A stretch of DNA of 64,000 nucleotides from DAITBA01 sp036824005 (lineage in GTDB: Bacteria; Pseudomonadota; Gammaproteobacteria; Burkholderiales; Rhodocyclaceae), in NCBI GenBank assembly GCA_036824005.1, contig DAITBA010000001.1, forward strand, positions 558,001 to 622,000, read 5' to 3'. Positions 19,978 to 28,834 of this stretch are shown here, piece after piece. The notes beneath the pieces are model-generated. The model was not told the DNA's origin, did not search any database, and worked only from the letters and a program-made list of their open reading frames with translations. The position numbers were made by a program, and so were the translations under genes. Numbering within the stretch: position 1 is the first letter of the stretch; each line of letters opens with the position of its first letter.

Positions 19978-22736
19978 TTGCCGCCTCCCAGGGTCAAGCC
20001 AAACACGCCGCGCTCGGGAAAGTTGGGGTCATTGTCCAGTTGCGCCACTTCCAGCCGCCCCATGGCGATGAATCCGTCATCGAGGGGTTTAGCACTCGGC
20101 TGGCGCAGGCGCTGGAAGGCTCTCACCGTCACCGAAGCCACGCCCTCGACAGACTGGGCGGCGGCGTAGATCTCGCTCAGATAGACGGACTGACCGAAAC
20201 TGAAGTTGTCGGGATGGAACAGCGCCGGTCGGCCGTCGGGCAGCGAGCCGCTGCCGAAGACCTGCAGCAGCGCCGCCTTCACATGGGCGCGAAAGTAGTC
20301 TGGGTGGACGCAGACGAACAGCTCGATCCTCAGCGGCACGAAGCGCGGCGTGTCTACTTCCAGGTCGTAGCACGCCATGCGATAGCGTTCGACGTGGGCG
20401 CGCAGATCGGACTCGAACGGTGCATCGATGTTGCCGCCGCCGCGCCGGTCAACGGTCAGGAACACCGTGCGCCAGCTTCCGGTCCATCGGAAGCTGGCGG
20501 CGGCGCGCTGCACCTCGGCGTGACGTTCGGTGACGGCGGCATAGTCCTCCGGCGTTACAGCCCGCTCCTGGGTACGGAAGGCCTGCGGAGCGTCGCGACG
20601 GATGTCTTCGGCACTTTCGGGATCGACCCCGCCCCGTGCCGGCAGGGGATTGGTTGCACGCAGGAAGCTGGGGTCAGCACTGACGATGTGGACAATGGCC
20701 TCCGCGCCGACATTGCCTACCGTCCCGTTGCCGACGCGATAGACGGCGAAGAAGTTCTCCCTGGCGTTCGGTCGCTTGCCGTTGTGGTCGTCGCCGAAGC
20801 GCAGGCTCGTTCGTCCGCCGTGTTCCGCCTCGACCACGAACTCCGCCGCTGCGCCGTCGCTGGACAAGAGGTCGGGCTGCGGCGTCCAGTGTTGGGTCTT
20901 GCCGCTGAGGACGCTGCGCAGCGCGACCTGCGGCCGCGCCCGGCGCGGTTCGGCGTCGGTGGCGCCTATGGCCGGTTGCGCGCGTTCATGAACGTCGAGA
21001 TTGCCGGCGGTACTGCGTATGCCATATACCTGGTTGCCGTCGGCCACCGACCACTGGCCGTCGCCGCCCTGAATCACCACCGGCGAGCGCGTGAAGACGA
21101 TGCCGTGACCTTGCAGCCAGTCGCGCACCGGCGCCGAGAAGTTGCGCGCGTTGAGCGCCGACACCAGTGCGGCGTTGGCTTCCGAGCTGAACAACCGCTT
21201 CGGATTTTGCGGCAGGGCGTGAGTTAGCGGGCCCAGCCTGAGCAGTGGCCGGAAGCGCGGCGCGACGTGTTTCGGCTCGTCGCGTTTGCAGCTCAGCGCC
21301 AAGGCTGTCGTGGCGTAATCCAGCCGCGACGGCGGCACGGCGCCGAGCGCTTCCTCGGCCACCGTGCGGCCGTGATCGGCGAGCACGACGTTGCCATAGG
21401 CGGCACTGACCTCCTCGAGATAACGTTCGCCGTGGGCGCGATCGGTGATGGTGGACAGGCAGAGGGGAAACGGCAGCGCGTCGTCCGCTGCCCAGTGGAT
21501 CTCAGTCACCGGCCGCGGATTGTTGTCGGGCGGCGTGGCGAACAGGCCGCCGGAGGGATCCTCGCTCCGGCGCACATGGGTGAGACGCAGCGCGCAACGG
21601 CGACTCGCGTCGGCATCGACCGGCGCACCGGTATTGGGTCCCAGCTCTTCGGCGAACACCAGCACATCGCCGGCCTTCAGATTCGGGAAATGGCCGCGCA
21701 GCGTCGCGCTCGTCGCACCCTTGGGCAGGCAGCAGCGCCGCTCGCCCCAGGTGTAGAAGGCGAACCGCTCGTGCGAGTGGTAGAGCACGGCGTCATCGCA
21801 GCTCTCGAACACCAGGGCGCCGGCGGCCAGGGCCTGGTGGAACTCCTGACTTGCCGGTGCCACCCGTTCCGAGACGCCCGGCACGCGGGTGAGCAGCGGC
21901 GTCCCACGGGGAAGCGGCACTCCCTCGGCGGCAACGAATACCCGCACCCAGGCGCGGGCGCTGCAGCCTTCATGGACGATGTAGTCCACCAGCCGCGCGT
22001 GACGGCGCAGCGACACGCGGCGGCGCGCCGTGCCGAGATAGGCTTCGGTGGCCAGCGCATCCTGACGGTAGGACAGGTGATCGCCGACGTAGGCTAGCAG
22101 TTCCACGAGCGCCACGCCGACATCGGCGGCATTGCGCTCGCGCCACTGGGGCGCGATGGCGCTCAGGCGGTCGAACATTAGCCGGCGGAAGGTAGCGTAA
22201 TCCCGGGCGAGGTAGTTGAGCTGCGGAAGCGGCGCGGGCTGCGGCGGGCAGGGCGTGACCACGGCGCAGTCGAAGTCCGACGAACACTGCACCTTGAAGG
22301 AGAACTTCAGTTCCGCCAGTCGCGGATCGAAACCCGCCGGCGCAATCTCTTCCGATCCGGTGGCCACCAGGCGCAGCGTGTAGTAGGAATGGTCGCCGTA
22401 AAACTTCGTGCGCACCACCAGGAAGCGATCCGGCGGCACGAGCCCACCCACGAGCTTCGGATCTTCGCCCGCGGGCAGGGCATCGGCGCGGGCCACCCAT
22501 TCGATGTCGACCGTCTTGATGCGCTCGCCGCCGATGATCCGCAGGTTGCCCGGCTTCAGCGGCGGCAGCGGCTTGACGAACCTGAGCAGCAGGGTGCGCT
22601 GGCGCAACGCGTCGTCGTCGATACCACTGTCATCGACCTCGAGATACTCCAGCGCATTCAGACTGGCCGGGTTGTTCTTGGACGCCTCCTCCTTCAGCAC
22701 GCTCAGGCGGCGCTCGTCGCAGCAGACGTACCTCAT
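19974..22736 (-). CDS. Putative baseplate assembly protein, J-like (first copy)
   Basis: This 920-aa protein corresponds to the Afp11/gp6-like baseplate wedge component. The order is: a YVCCDERRLSVLKE opening; LNYLARDYATFRRLMFDRL; DVGVALVELLAYVGDHLSYR, the strongest family signature; FRFGDDHNGKRPNARENFFA; NPLPARGGVDPESAEDIRR; and VTPEDYAAVTERHAEVQRA. The C-terminal region ends in FGSGSLPDGRPALFHPDNF and a SVYLSEIYAAAQSVEGV helix. The repeated PLPA-GG-DPESA motif in this and the next gene shows their common origin. Both ends overlap neighbours by 4 bp. Confidence 0.9.
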   Translation of the reverse strand: MRYVCCDERRLSVLKEEASKNNPASLNALEYLEVDDSGIDDDALRQRTLLLRFVKPLPPLKPGNLRIIGGERIKTVDIEWVARADALPAGEDPKLVGGLVPPDRFLVVRTKFYGDHSYYTLRLVATGSEEIAPAGFDPRLAELKFSFKVQCSSDFDCAVVTPCPPQPAPLPQLNYLARDYATFRRLMFDRLSAIAPQWRERNAADVGVALVELLAYVGDHLSYRQDALATEAYLGTARRRVSLRRHARLVDYIVHEGCSARAWVRVFVAAEGVPLPRGTPLLTRVPGVSERVAPASQEFHQALAAGALVFESCDDAVLYHSHERFAFYTWGERRCCLPKGATSATLRGHFPNLKAGDVLVFAEELGPNTGAPVDADASRRCALRLTHVRRSEDPSGGLFATPPDNNPRPVTEIHWAADDALPFPLCLSTITDRAHGERYLEEVSAAYGNVVLADHGRTVAEEALGAVPPSRLDYATTALALSCKRDEPKHVAPRFRPLLRLGPLTHALPQNPKRLFSSEANAALVSALNARNFSAPVRDWLQGHGIVFTRSPVVIQGGDGQWSVADGNQVYGIRSTAGNLDVHERAQPAIGATDAEPRRARPQVALRSVLSGKTQHWTPQPDLLSSDGAAAEFVVEAEHGGRTSLRFGDDHNGKRPNARENFFAVYRVGNGTVGNVGAEAIVHIVSADPSFLRATNPLPARGGVDPESAEDIRRDAPQAFRTQERAVTPEDYAAVTERHAEVQRAAASFRWTGSWRTVFLTVDRRGGGNIDAPFESDLRAHVERYRMACYDLEVDTPRFVPLRIELFVCVHPDYFRAHVKAALLQVFGSGSLPDGRPALFHPDNFSFGQSVYLSEIYAAAQSVEGVASVTVRAFQRLRQPSAKPLDDGFIAMGRLEVAQLDNDPNFPERGVFGLTLGGGK

Positions 22737-23101
22737 GGCGCGCCTCCAGGCACGGTGAAGCGCGCCGCGCTCGCGTTGCCGCTACGGCGGACGACATAGC
22801 GCACCTCGATGCTCAGGGTGGCATCGCGCGCGCTCACCTCGACCGCTTCGACGACAATCAGATCGCCCAGCCATTGCTGCAGCGCGCCCTGGATCAGGAA
22901 CTGGGTGGTTGCGGCCAGTTCTTCGCTGTTGCCGGCGAACACCAGTTGCAGCACGCCGCTGCCGAGGCTCGGCCGCATCACTCGCTCGCCAGGCGAAGTC
23001 AGGAGGACTTGCTGGATCAGATCGCGAATGTGCTCGTCCTCGTCCGTCTGTGCCGTACGGCCGCGGCCGTCGAAGTGGAGTGGAAAGTCGATCTGGCTCA
23101 T
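22733..23101 (-). CDS. GPW/gp25-family baseplate wedge protein
   Basis: This 122-aa protein matches gp25 (Afp9, TssE-like), the wedge protein from which sheath assembly starts. Diagnostic parts are DEHIRDLIQQVLLTSPGERV followed by MRPSLGSGVLQLVFAG near residues 24-58, including the EXR-like GERVMRP segment of the family. An 88-bp gap containing a strong hairpin precedes it, the only place within the baseplate genes where tight packing is broken. The stop overlaps the next ATG. Confidence 0.92.
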   Translation of the reverse strand: MSQIDFPLHFDGRGRTAQTDEDEHIRDLIQQVLLTSPGERVMRPSLGSGVLQLVFAGNSEELAATTQFLIQGALQQWLGDLIVVEAVEVSARDATLSIEVRYVVRRSGNASAARFTVPGGAP

Positions 23102-23141
23102 GTCGCCGGTCCCAGCTTCGTGCTCCGGGCGCCACGCAGTT

Positions 23142-23171
23142 CCCCTCGTCCTTTGGGAAAAGGACGAGGGG
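23142..23171 (-). repeat. Perfect 13-bp-stem hairpin between tip and gp25 genes
   Basis: Arms CCCCTCGTCCTTT (23142-23154) and AAAGGACGAGGGG (23159-23171) are perfect complements with a 4-nt loop. It lies 40 bp upstream of the gp25 ATG, inside the eCIS operon. There is no run of T after it on the minus strand, so it is not a classical intrinsic terminator. An mRNA-stabilising, processing or attenuating role is possible. Confidence 0.7.
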
Positions 23172-23189
23172 TGGGGGACTGGCGAGCGT

Positions 23190-23507
23190 TCATGTTGCCA
23201 CCACCCTTGGCTGTACTGCCACCGGCAGCAGCCCGGTGCCGGTGGGTACGCACACCGCCTGACTAGACTGGGTCAGCACCGGTACCCCACCGGCCAGCAC
23301 GCGCAGCGCGGCCGTCACCCACTGCGCGGTGACGCAGGGCGGATTCGGCGTGCCGGTCAGCGCGCAGCCGGTGATGGCATAGGGCGTGGTCAGCGTCGCC
23401 ACCGGTTGGCCGCTCACCATGACGCGCAGAAAAGGCGCCAGCGGCTGGGCGGGTCCGGCGTGCATGCAGAGCACGGTGGCACCGAAATGAAGGATGGGTC
23501 CCGGCAT
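23190..23507 (-). CDS. PAAR-like spike-tip protein
   Basis: This 105-aa protein starts with PGPILHFGATVLCMHAGPA, which resembles the DUF4280/PAAR-like tip proteins of eCIS and T6SS. Cys14, His16, Cys48, Cys58 and Cys86 could form the metal site typical of PAAR tips. It lies 2 bp after the gp5-like spike gene and before gp25, the expected place. It would sharpen the membrane-piercing spike and might anchor cargo. Confidence 0.78.
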   Translation of the reverse strand: MPGPILHFGATVLCMHAGPAQPLAPFLRVMVSGQPVATLTTPYAITGCALTGTPNPPCVTAQWVTAALRVLAGGVPVLTQSSQAVCVPTGTGLLPVAVQPRVVAT

Positions 23508-23509
23508 GG

Positions 23510-24025
23510 CTAGATCACCGTCAGGGCGCCGAGGTTGATGTCCACGCTCGGGCCGGTCATGTTGATCACCGCGCCCTTGCCGTTGGCAATGACGATGCCG
23601 ACATCCGATACCGAGATCATCGCCCCGGTGGTGGTCTGGATGAGGATGCCGCCGGTCGGTCCCGGCACGTCGCTGATGACGATGCCGTTCTTGAGGGTGG
23701 TCTGCAGCGTGATGCCCGGAACGGCGGGTGGCACCATGTGCGCCATCATCGGCGTCTCGGCCGCCGTTCCCCAGTAGCAGCCGACCCAGACGGGATAATC
23801 GGGATCACCCTGCTCGAACTCCACCCAGACGCCGGAACCGATGGGCGGGACAGTGAACACGCCCATGTTCATGCCGGCCACCGGCACGCACGGCATCGCC
23901 CAGCTCGACGGCAGCACGCTGGACACGTCGGGCACCAGCACCTGGATGCGGCCGATCTGCATCGGGTCCACATTGTTCACCACCGTGCCGCGGTACTTGC
24001 CGTAAAAGCGCTTGACGTCAGCCAT
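23510..24025 (-). CDS. gp5/gpV-like spike protein
   Basis: This 171-aa protein has an OB-fold N-terminal domain (FYGKYRGTVVNNVDPMQIGR, then PVAGMNMGVFTVPPIGSGVW and EFEQGDPDYPVWVGCYWG). A short set of beta-strand repeats follows (ILIQTTTGAMISVSDVGIVI), forming a trimeric spike. Together with the separate gp27-like hub gene just upstream it makes the equivalent of a VgrG (Afp8). The signature DPDYPVWVG is common in baseplate protein V families. Confidence 0.9.
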   Translation of the reverse strand: MADVKRFYGKYRGTVVNNVDPMQIGRIQVLVPDVSSVLPSSWAMPCVPVAGMNMGVFTVPPIGSGVWVEFEQGDPDYPVWVGCYWGTAAETPMMAHMVPPAVPGITLQTTLKNGIVISDVPGPTGGILIQTTTGAMISVSDVGIVIANGKGAVINMTGPSVDINLGALTVI

Positions 24026-24037
24026 GGCATCGCCTCG

Positions 24038-25168
24038 TCATGCCGGTACGCTCGGCAGGGTGGACAGCAAGCCGTTGCGCGCCAGGGTGAAGTTCTGCCT
24101 GTATTCGCCGCGCTTGATCGTGTGGTGTACGTTCCTGACGTAGTACAGGCCATCGAACGCGGCGCCGGCGCCGCGCACGCCTACCAGCCGCCGCGACTTC
24201 AGCACCCGGCCGTAGCGCACCACGTCGAGACTGCCGGTGCCGCTCACCGCGTCGGCGTGCCGGGACGCGTAGGCGAGTCCCGTCACCGCGGCCTGCAGCG
24301 GCGAGAGCTTCGCGGTGTCGCCGAGCAAGGTCAGTTTCGCCGGCAGCGGCGGCACCAGCCCCAGAGGCGGATTGAGCGGCGTGATGTCCGGTACCGGTAT
24401 CGGAATCGGCGCCTTGGTGGCGCTGTTCTGGATGAATACCACCGGCATTTCCTTCTCATCCTTGTCGAGACTGAACGACAGCGACTCGACGTTGGTGTGG
24501 GCATCCATGTCGGTGTTGAGCGCCGGCTGCGGCGTGCCGATTTTGAGCTCCGGTCCCCAGTAGGCGCGCGAGGTGCCTGGCACCGGCCCGGGATCGAGGT
24601 AGAACACGTAACCGGCGTCCTGGGCCAGCTGCGTGATGTAGGCGTAGTCGGTGCCCTGGTGGCGCGGGATGCGCTCGGTGGGGATGGGCAGGTCCTCGAT
24701 GATGCTCGGAACGACCATGGGAATCACACCCAGCGCCGCGTACTTCGCCAACATCGCGAGCACGCGCACCGCCGGCGGCATGGCCGGGTAGGGAATGCCA
24801 TCGAGTGGAAACAGGTCCATCACGACCGTCAGGTCCTTGCCCTTCACCACCAGCTTTGAACCGCTGCTGCTGCCGCCGGGACGCACTTCGTGGTGAGTCA
24901 TGACGCCATCCATCAGCACCTCGGCGCTGCCGCCGACGGTGACGACGATCACCACGCGTACGATGGGGATGGACGCCCCGCTGCTGACCAGAAAAAGTGT
25001 ATGCAGCGGCGAGCGTCTGGAGAGCGAGAACGTCAGCTCGAAGCCGCCCGGCGTGTCGCCGGCGGGCGACTCGACCTGCACCTGCTCGAGGGCGTCGAGC
25101 ACGCCGCGCGGCACTGGCACCGGCACCGCCGGTCCGATCATCAGCGTGATGTGGATTCCCTTAAGCAT
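24038..25168 (-). CDS. gp27-like baseplate hub protein (late control D family)
   Basis: This 376-aa protein is the hub half of a split VgrG. Features are LTFSLSRRSPLHTLFLVSSG, VLMDGVMTHHEVRPG, a GKDLTVVMDLFPLDGIPYP segment, QGTDYAYITQLAQDAGYVFY (a hallmark of the gpD/gp27 fold) and the C-terminal YYVRNVHHTIKRGEYRQNFT. The ATG at 25168 (MLKGIHITLM) overlaps the LysM gene by 8 bp and is preferred over a start 21 bp further upstream. It would form the trimeric ring between inner tube and spike. Confidence 0.88.
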   Translation of the reverse strand: MLKGIHITLMIGPAVPVPVPRGVLDALEQVQVESPAGDTPGGFELTFSLSRRSPLHTLFLVSSGASIPIVRVVIVVTVGGSAEVLMDGVMTHHEVRPGGSSSGSKLVVKGKDLTVVMDLFPLDGIPYPAMPPAVRVLAMLAKYAALGVIPMVVPSIIEDLPIPTERIPRHQGTDYAYITQLAQDAGYVFYLDPGPVPGTSRAYWGPELKIGTPQPALNTDMDAHTNVESLSFSLDKDEKEMPVVFIQNSATKAPIPIPVPDITPLNPPLGLVPPLPAKLTLLGDTAKLSPLQAAVTGLAYASRHADAVSGTGSLDVVRYGRVLKSRRLVGVRGAGAAFDGLYYVRNVHHTIKRGEYRQNFTLARNGLLSTLPSVPA

Positions 25169-25526
25169 GATTGTTGTCCCCGGGGACACCCTCGGGCAGA
25201 GCGAGGGCGAGACGCCGGCCGATCTCCTCGATCAGCTCGTCCGGCCGCAGCGCGCCGTTGGCATCGCACAGGCGCCAGTACAGTTCCGGATCGCCCAGGT
25301 AGCGAGCCGTGAGGTTGTCGAGCCGGTCGCCCTGGACCACGGTATGTTCGCCGACGACGGCGAAGCGCTCGGGCGGCGGCACGAAGCGCCGTTTGAGGTA
25401 GACAACGGCGTCTTCGCCGGGCCGTTCCAGTTTGGCGAGCGGCACGCCACGGTAGCGGCTGTTGGGCGCGAAAAGCGACGTGTCGATGACGCCGGCCTCG
25501 AGCAGGGCCTGCAGCGGATCGGTCAT
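25161..25526 (-). CDS. LysM-domain baseplate protein (Afp7 C-terminal part)
   Basis: This 121-aa protein has a LysM-like fold in its second half: GEHTVVQGDRLDNLTARYLG, then DPELYWRLCDANGALRPDEL. In Afp/PVC the LysM module is part of Afp7/Pvc7; here it is a separate gene after the tube-adaptor protein. It probably bridges the tube end, sheath and wedge rather than binding peptidoglycan. The start overlaps the upstream stop as ATGA. Confidence 0.85.
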   Translation of the reverse strand: MTDPLQALLEAGVIDTSLFAPNSRYRGVPLAKLERPGEDAVVYLKRRFVPPPERFAVVGEHTVVQGDRLDNLTARYLGDPELYWRLCDANGALRPDELIEEIGRRLALALPEGVPGDNNHA

Positions 25527-26182
25527 GGCAGTCCCTCCAGACCCAGGGTGCCGAGCATGCCGCCGGCGGATTTCGACGCCAGCGTCTCCTTGTTCTGCAG
25601 ATAGCTCATGAACAGGCTGCCGCCCTTGTGGGCGAAGCCCAGGTCATCCACCGACAGCACGCGCAGCCCTAGGCTGACCTTGGCGCGGATGGGGTTGAGC
25701 GCCGGATCGAAGGCCTCCTCGGTGACGGAGAATTCCGTGACACGCACCGGCACGACGCGGCTCTTGCTCCACACGAACAGGACGAGCGGCGCCTCCATGG
25801 CGACGATTTCCAGCGTGCCGCCCGCCGCCAGCGCGTTGTTCGCCAGGAGCTCGCCGCTGCCCGGATAGACCAACGTCTCCAGCGCCGCCAGTTGCGGATG
25901 GATACCCAAATGTGTTGCGTTCGGATGGCGGTCGGGAAACTCGAGCTGGTCCGTGGCGTCGATCTCCGCCTCCAGCTTGATCGTCTCCACCGGCGGCCCC
26001 TTCACCCGCAGCGCCTCGGAACGATCGCCGCTTTCGGACGCGTGGGCCTGGACCTGAAGCGTGCGCGACAGCGTGTCCGGGTTGTACTGCAGCGACACGA
26101 TGCGCTGCACCTGACCGCCTGCCGGATCGAGCAGGACGAGGCCGGCTTTGAGGAGGCGTGGAGAATTACTGAAGCCGGTCAT
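25523..26182 (-). CDS. CIS tube-adaptor protein (Afp7 N-terminal-like)
   Basis: This 219-aa protein opens with LLKAGLVLLDPAGGQVQRIV and SLQYNPDTLSRTLQVQ, the signature of the contractile injection system tube (CIS_tube) family. It caps the baseplate end of the inner tube. Mid-protein VTEFSVTEEAFDPALNPIRA supports the assignment. Together with the following LysM gene it forms a split Afp7. ATGA overlaps join it to both the DUF4157 gene before it and the LysM gene after it. Confidence 0.86.
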   Translation of the reverse strand: MTGFSNSPRLLKAGLVLLDPAGGQVQRIVSLQYNPDTLSRTLQVQAHASESGDRSEALRVKGPPVETIKLEAEIDATDQLEFPDRHPNATHLGIHPQLAALETLVYPGSGELLANNALAAGGTLEIVAMEAPLVLFVWSKSRVVPVRVTEFSVTEEAFDPALNPIRAKVSLGLRVLSVDDLGFAHKGGSLFMSYLQNKETLASKSAGGMLGTLGLEGLP

Positions 26183-28719
26183 GGTTTTGCCTTCAAGAGT
26201 TTTCGTTTCTCCAGCATGTCTGCGTAGTTCTGGAAGACGCTCATGACTTCGTGGTACTCCGGCGTTCCGGGCTTGAAGTTGAGCGTGTCCTTGGCCAGTT
26301 CGTCCACGTAGTGCTTCAGATACTCGACTTCGCTGGCGTACGCTTCGGCACCTAACCCCAATCCCGACAGCGGGTCATCGACGAAGAAGGGATATCCGGT
26401 TGTATCGAGCTCGACACCGAACTCGGTGCGCACGCGGCCCAGTCCTTCGACGTGGGTCTCGACGAACTCCGAGACCCTTCCTGACTTGAATGCATCTTCC
26501 GCCGCCGTCACCATGTCGACCCCGGAAGGGCGGCGGAACGCAGGCACATTGGACGGATTCGGATGGAAATGCAGGATACGTTGCCAGCCACGGTTGCCGA
26601 CGATCTCTTTCTCTCCTCCGATGACGACCAGATACCTTCTGGTCGTTTGGTCACGGTAGATCGCAACCTCGCGCCCGAATGCTTCTTTCATCAGCGCCTC
26701 GTTGTATACCCGGTACGCCATGACGGGGCTTTCGATGCCGTCCCTATAGATGGCGTTGTCCGCCAATGTGCGCGTGCCGGATATCGGCGGGGCCGGGGCA
26801 GTTGGATCGACCCTCGCATTGCGCAGGTAGGAATACAAGGCTTCGGGCGCATTGGCGTCGACTGCCACCGTGGTGCCCGTCGACTGCACGGCAGGGGGCT
26901 TCGGTGAGGTGACGCCCTTCGGGTTCCCCATCGCGCTCACGCCGGTCGTTACGGTAGAGGGCGCGCTGCCCGCCGCGGACTGGGTGATTTCCCCGGCGAT
27001 CAGAGCCTCGGTCAGCTCCACGCCCCCCATGCCCGCACCGCGCAGCGTCGCCGATACCGCCGCCTGCTTCAGCCCGGTTTCGATGCCCCCCTCGGCGGCC
27101 TTCGCCGCCTCGGTCGTGGCGGTCTTCTTCACCGCCTCTACTACTGCCTTTTCGGCGGCCTGCTCCGCGCTCGCCGTCGCCCCTTTGCCCACTGCCTGCT
27201 TCTCCAAAGCGGCAATTACACCCTGCTTGGCGAACTCGGCGCCTGCCTTGCTCACCGCTTCCTCCTCCGCGGCCCGGATGATGGCCTGGGGCGCAACCTT
27301 GCCGCCGAACTGCGGCACAGCCTCGGCCGTACCGAGCATCGCCCGCGCGAATAATGTGCGCGCGCCGGTGGCGAACATTTCGTTGACGGGAGAAAGCATG
27401 AGCGCGTCGATAGACGTCGCCGCGATGCTCACGCCGACGATCTTGTCCGACGCCTCCGCCAGGGCCAGCATGCCCGCACCGCTGACGCACTTGGTCGGCT
27501 TGCCGTTCTCGCCGTAGAACCGGACGCGTACCAACTCATTCGGATCGAGGCGGTAGCCATTCATAGTGAATACATCCACCGGCAGCGTTGCCGCGTCGGC
27601 AGCAAAGGCCTTGGTGCCGCGCACGGCCGTGGGCATGCGCACCGCGATCTTGTCGCCGTCGCGCCAGGCCATGATGGGTGCGATATCGAAGGTGAACACA
27701 CCGCCCGCCGGTTGGAACGGGAATACCATGCTGCCCGGCAGCTGGCCCGATTCACAGCGTTTCGCCGCCTCTTCCGGTGTCAGGGTCACGATCTTGGGAC
27801 GTGCGGACTGGGACGGCGTCTCGTCCGGCCGTGGCCCAAGCGTCCCGGCCATGATCGCGGCGGGATCGGCACTGCCGGCGAAGACCATCGCCCCGCCGGA
27901 CGTTAGCCCAGCGGTATCGAGAAAAGCGGTCATGACCGCGACGGGAAAGTTCGACGGGAACGACAGCGTGCCGGGGTCCGGAGCCTCGTCGAGGGTCGCG
28001 TCGCCGAAGCGCAGCACCGTGTCGGCGGCGGCGTTCTCGATCACCAGTTCTCCGTTGTGCATCGATCCCCGGTAGGAACCGCCGGGCAGCGAGCACCACT
28101 GCATCGTGTAGACGTACTGATCTCCGCTCTTCAGGTCCACCGCTACCTTCGCCACGTCCTTGAACACCAAGATGCCGGTCGCATGATCCTGCTTATTCGT
28201 GCTTGCCTTTGGTTTGCATGCTGCTTCGATTGGCAGGGACGAGGTCAGGGCGACACTGGCGCCAGCCAGGAGGGCGCTTCCCGTCGCCTCGGCCTCCGCT
28301 TCCGCCTGTGCCGCCGTCGCGCGGGGCAGATGCGGCGAGCTCTGCTGGGCGACGTGCGTCAGCTCGTGGGCGATCAATCGCTGGCCGTCGCGGCTGTGCG
28401 GCGCGTACTCGCCGGCCCCGAAGACGATGTCATGGTCCAGGGTGTAGGCGGCGGCGTTTCTGGCATGCGCCGACCGCCCCGCATCGGCATCGCAGTGCAC
28501 GCGCACCCGGCTGAAGTCGTGGCCGAGGCAGCGTTCCATCGCGCCACGCAAGCCGCTCGGGAGCGGCTCGCCGGGTGCTTTCCGTGATTCGCCGGGTCCG
28601 GGAAGGGGTGTCGCCGTATCCGCGGACGGGATGGGAGCGCCGGGTTCGCCGCTCTTCTTGGGCGGCCGGACCGGCGCGCGATCGACCATCGGCGGTTTCG
28701 CGGAATGCGCGCGGTTCAT
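26179..28719 (-). CDS. DUF4157 protein with long helical middle and possible JAMM-like C-terminus (putative cargo)
   Basis: This 846-aa protein has three parts. (1) A proline-rich N-terminus and a DUF4157 module, residues about 55-125, with GLRGAMERCLGHDFSRVRVH and the HELTH zinc-metallopeptidase-like motif (H118, E119, H122). (2) Beta-rich and then long Ala/Glu/Lys helical segments, residues 470-580. (3) A C-terminal domain, 640-846, containing ILHFHPNPSN and RRPSGVD. H717, H719, S732 and D735 recall the JAMM/JAB metalloprotease motif, but the spacing is longer than canonical. DUF4157 proteins are eCIS cargo or cargo-loading factors. It lies between the other DUF4157 gene and the tube adaptor. 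The C-terminal assignment is inference. Confidence 0.72.
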   Translation of the reverse strand: MNRAHSAKPPMVDRAPVRPPKKSGEPGAPIPSADTATPLPGPGESRKAPGEPLPSGLRGAMERCLGHDFSRVRVHCDADAGRSAHARNAAAYTLDHDIVFGAGEYAPHSRDGQRLIAHELTHVAQQSSPHLPRATAAQAEAEAEATGSALLAGASVALTSSLPIEAACKPKASTNKQDHATGILVFKDVAKVAVDLKSGDQYVYTMQWCSLPGGSYRGSMHNGELVIENAAADTVLRFGDATLDEAPDPGTLSFPSNFPVAVMTAFLDTAGLTSGGAMVFAGSADPAAIMAGTLGPRPDETPSQSARPKIVTLTPEEAAKRCESGQLPGSMVFPFQPAGGVFTFDIAPIMAWRDGDKIAVRMPTAVRGTKAFAADAATLPVDVFTMNGYRLDPNELVRVRFYGENGKPTKCVSGAGMLALAEASDKIVGVSIAATSIDALMLSPVNEMFATGARTLFARAMLGTAEAVPQFGGKVAPQAIIRAAEEEAVSKAGAEFAKQGVIAALEKQAVGKGATASAEQAAEKAVVEAVKKTATTEAAKAAEGGIETGLKQAAVSATLRGAGMGGVELTEALIAGEITQSAAGSAPSTVTTGVSAMGNPKGVTSPKPPAVQSTGTTVAVDANAPEALYSYLRNARVDPTAPAPPISGTRTLADNAIYRDGIESPVMAYRVYNEALMKEAFGREVAIYRDQTTRRYLVVIGGEKEIVGNRGWQRILHFHPNPSNVPAFRRPSGVDMVTAAEDAFKSGRVSEFVETHVEGLGRVRTEFGVELDTTGYPFFVDDPLSGLGLGAEAYASEVEYLKHYVDELAKDTLNFKPGTPEYHEVMSVFQNYADMLEKRKLLKAKP

Positions 28720-28834
28720 GACGACGACGTCTCCGGGTCCGGTCGCGGCGCAGCGTTACGCCCGATCCGGCCGTGCGCCGCAGGGGGCGGGAGCGCGGTG
28801 CTCCGGTCGCAGCGGCAAGGGAAGGCGGACAACG

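Noticed and set aside
23142..23171. Calling the internal hairpin a rho-independent terminator
   Set aside because: No T run follows on the transcribed side, and termination here would cut off essential wedge genes.
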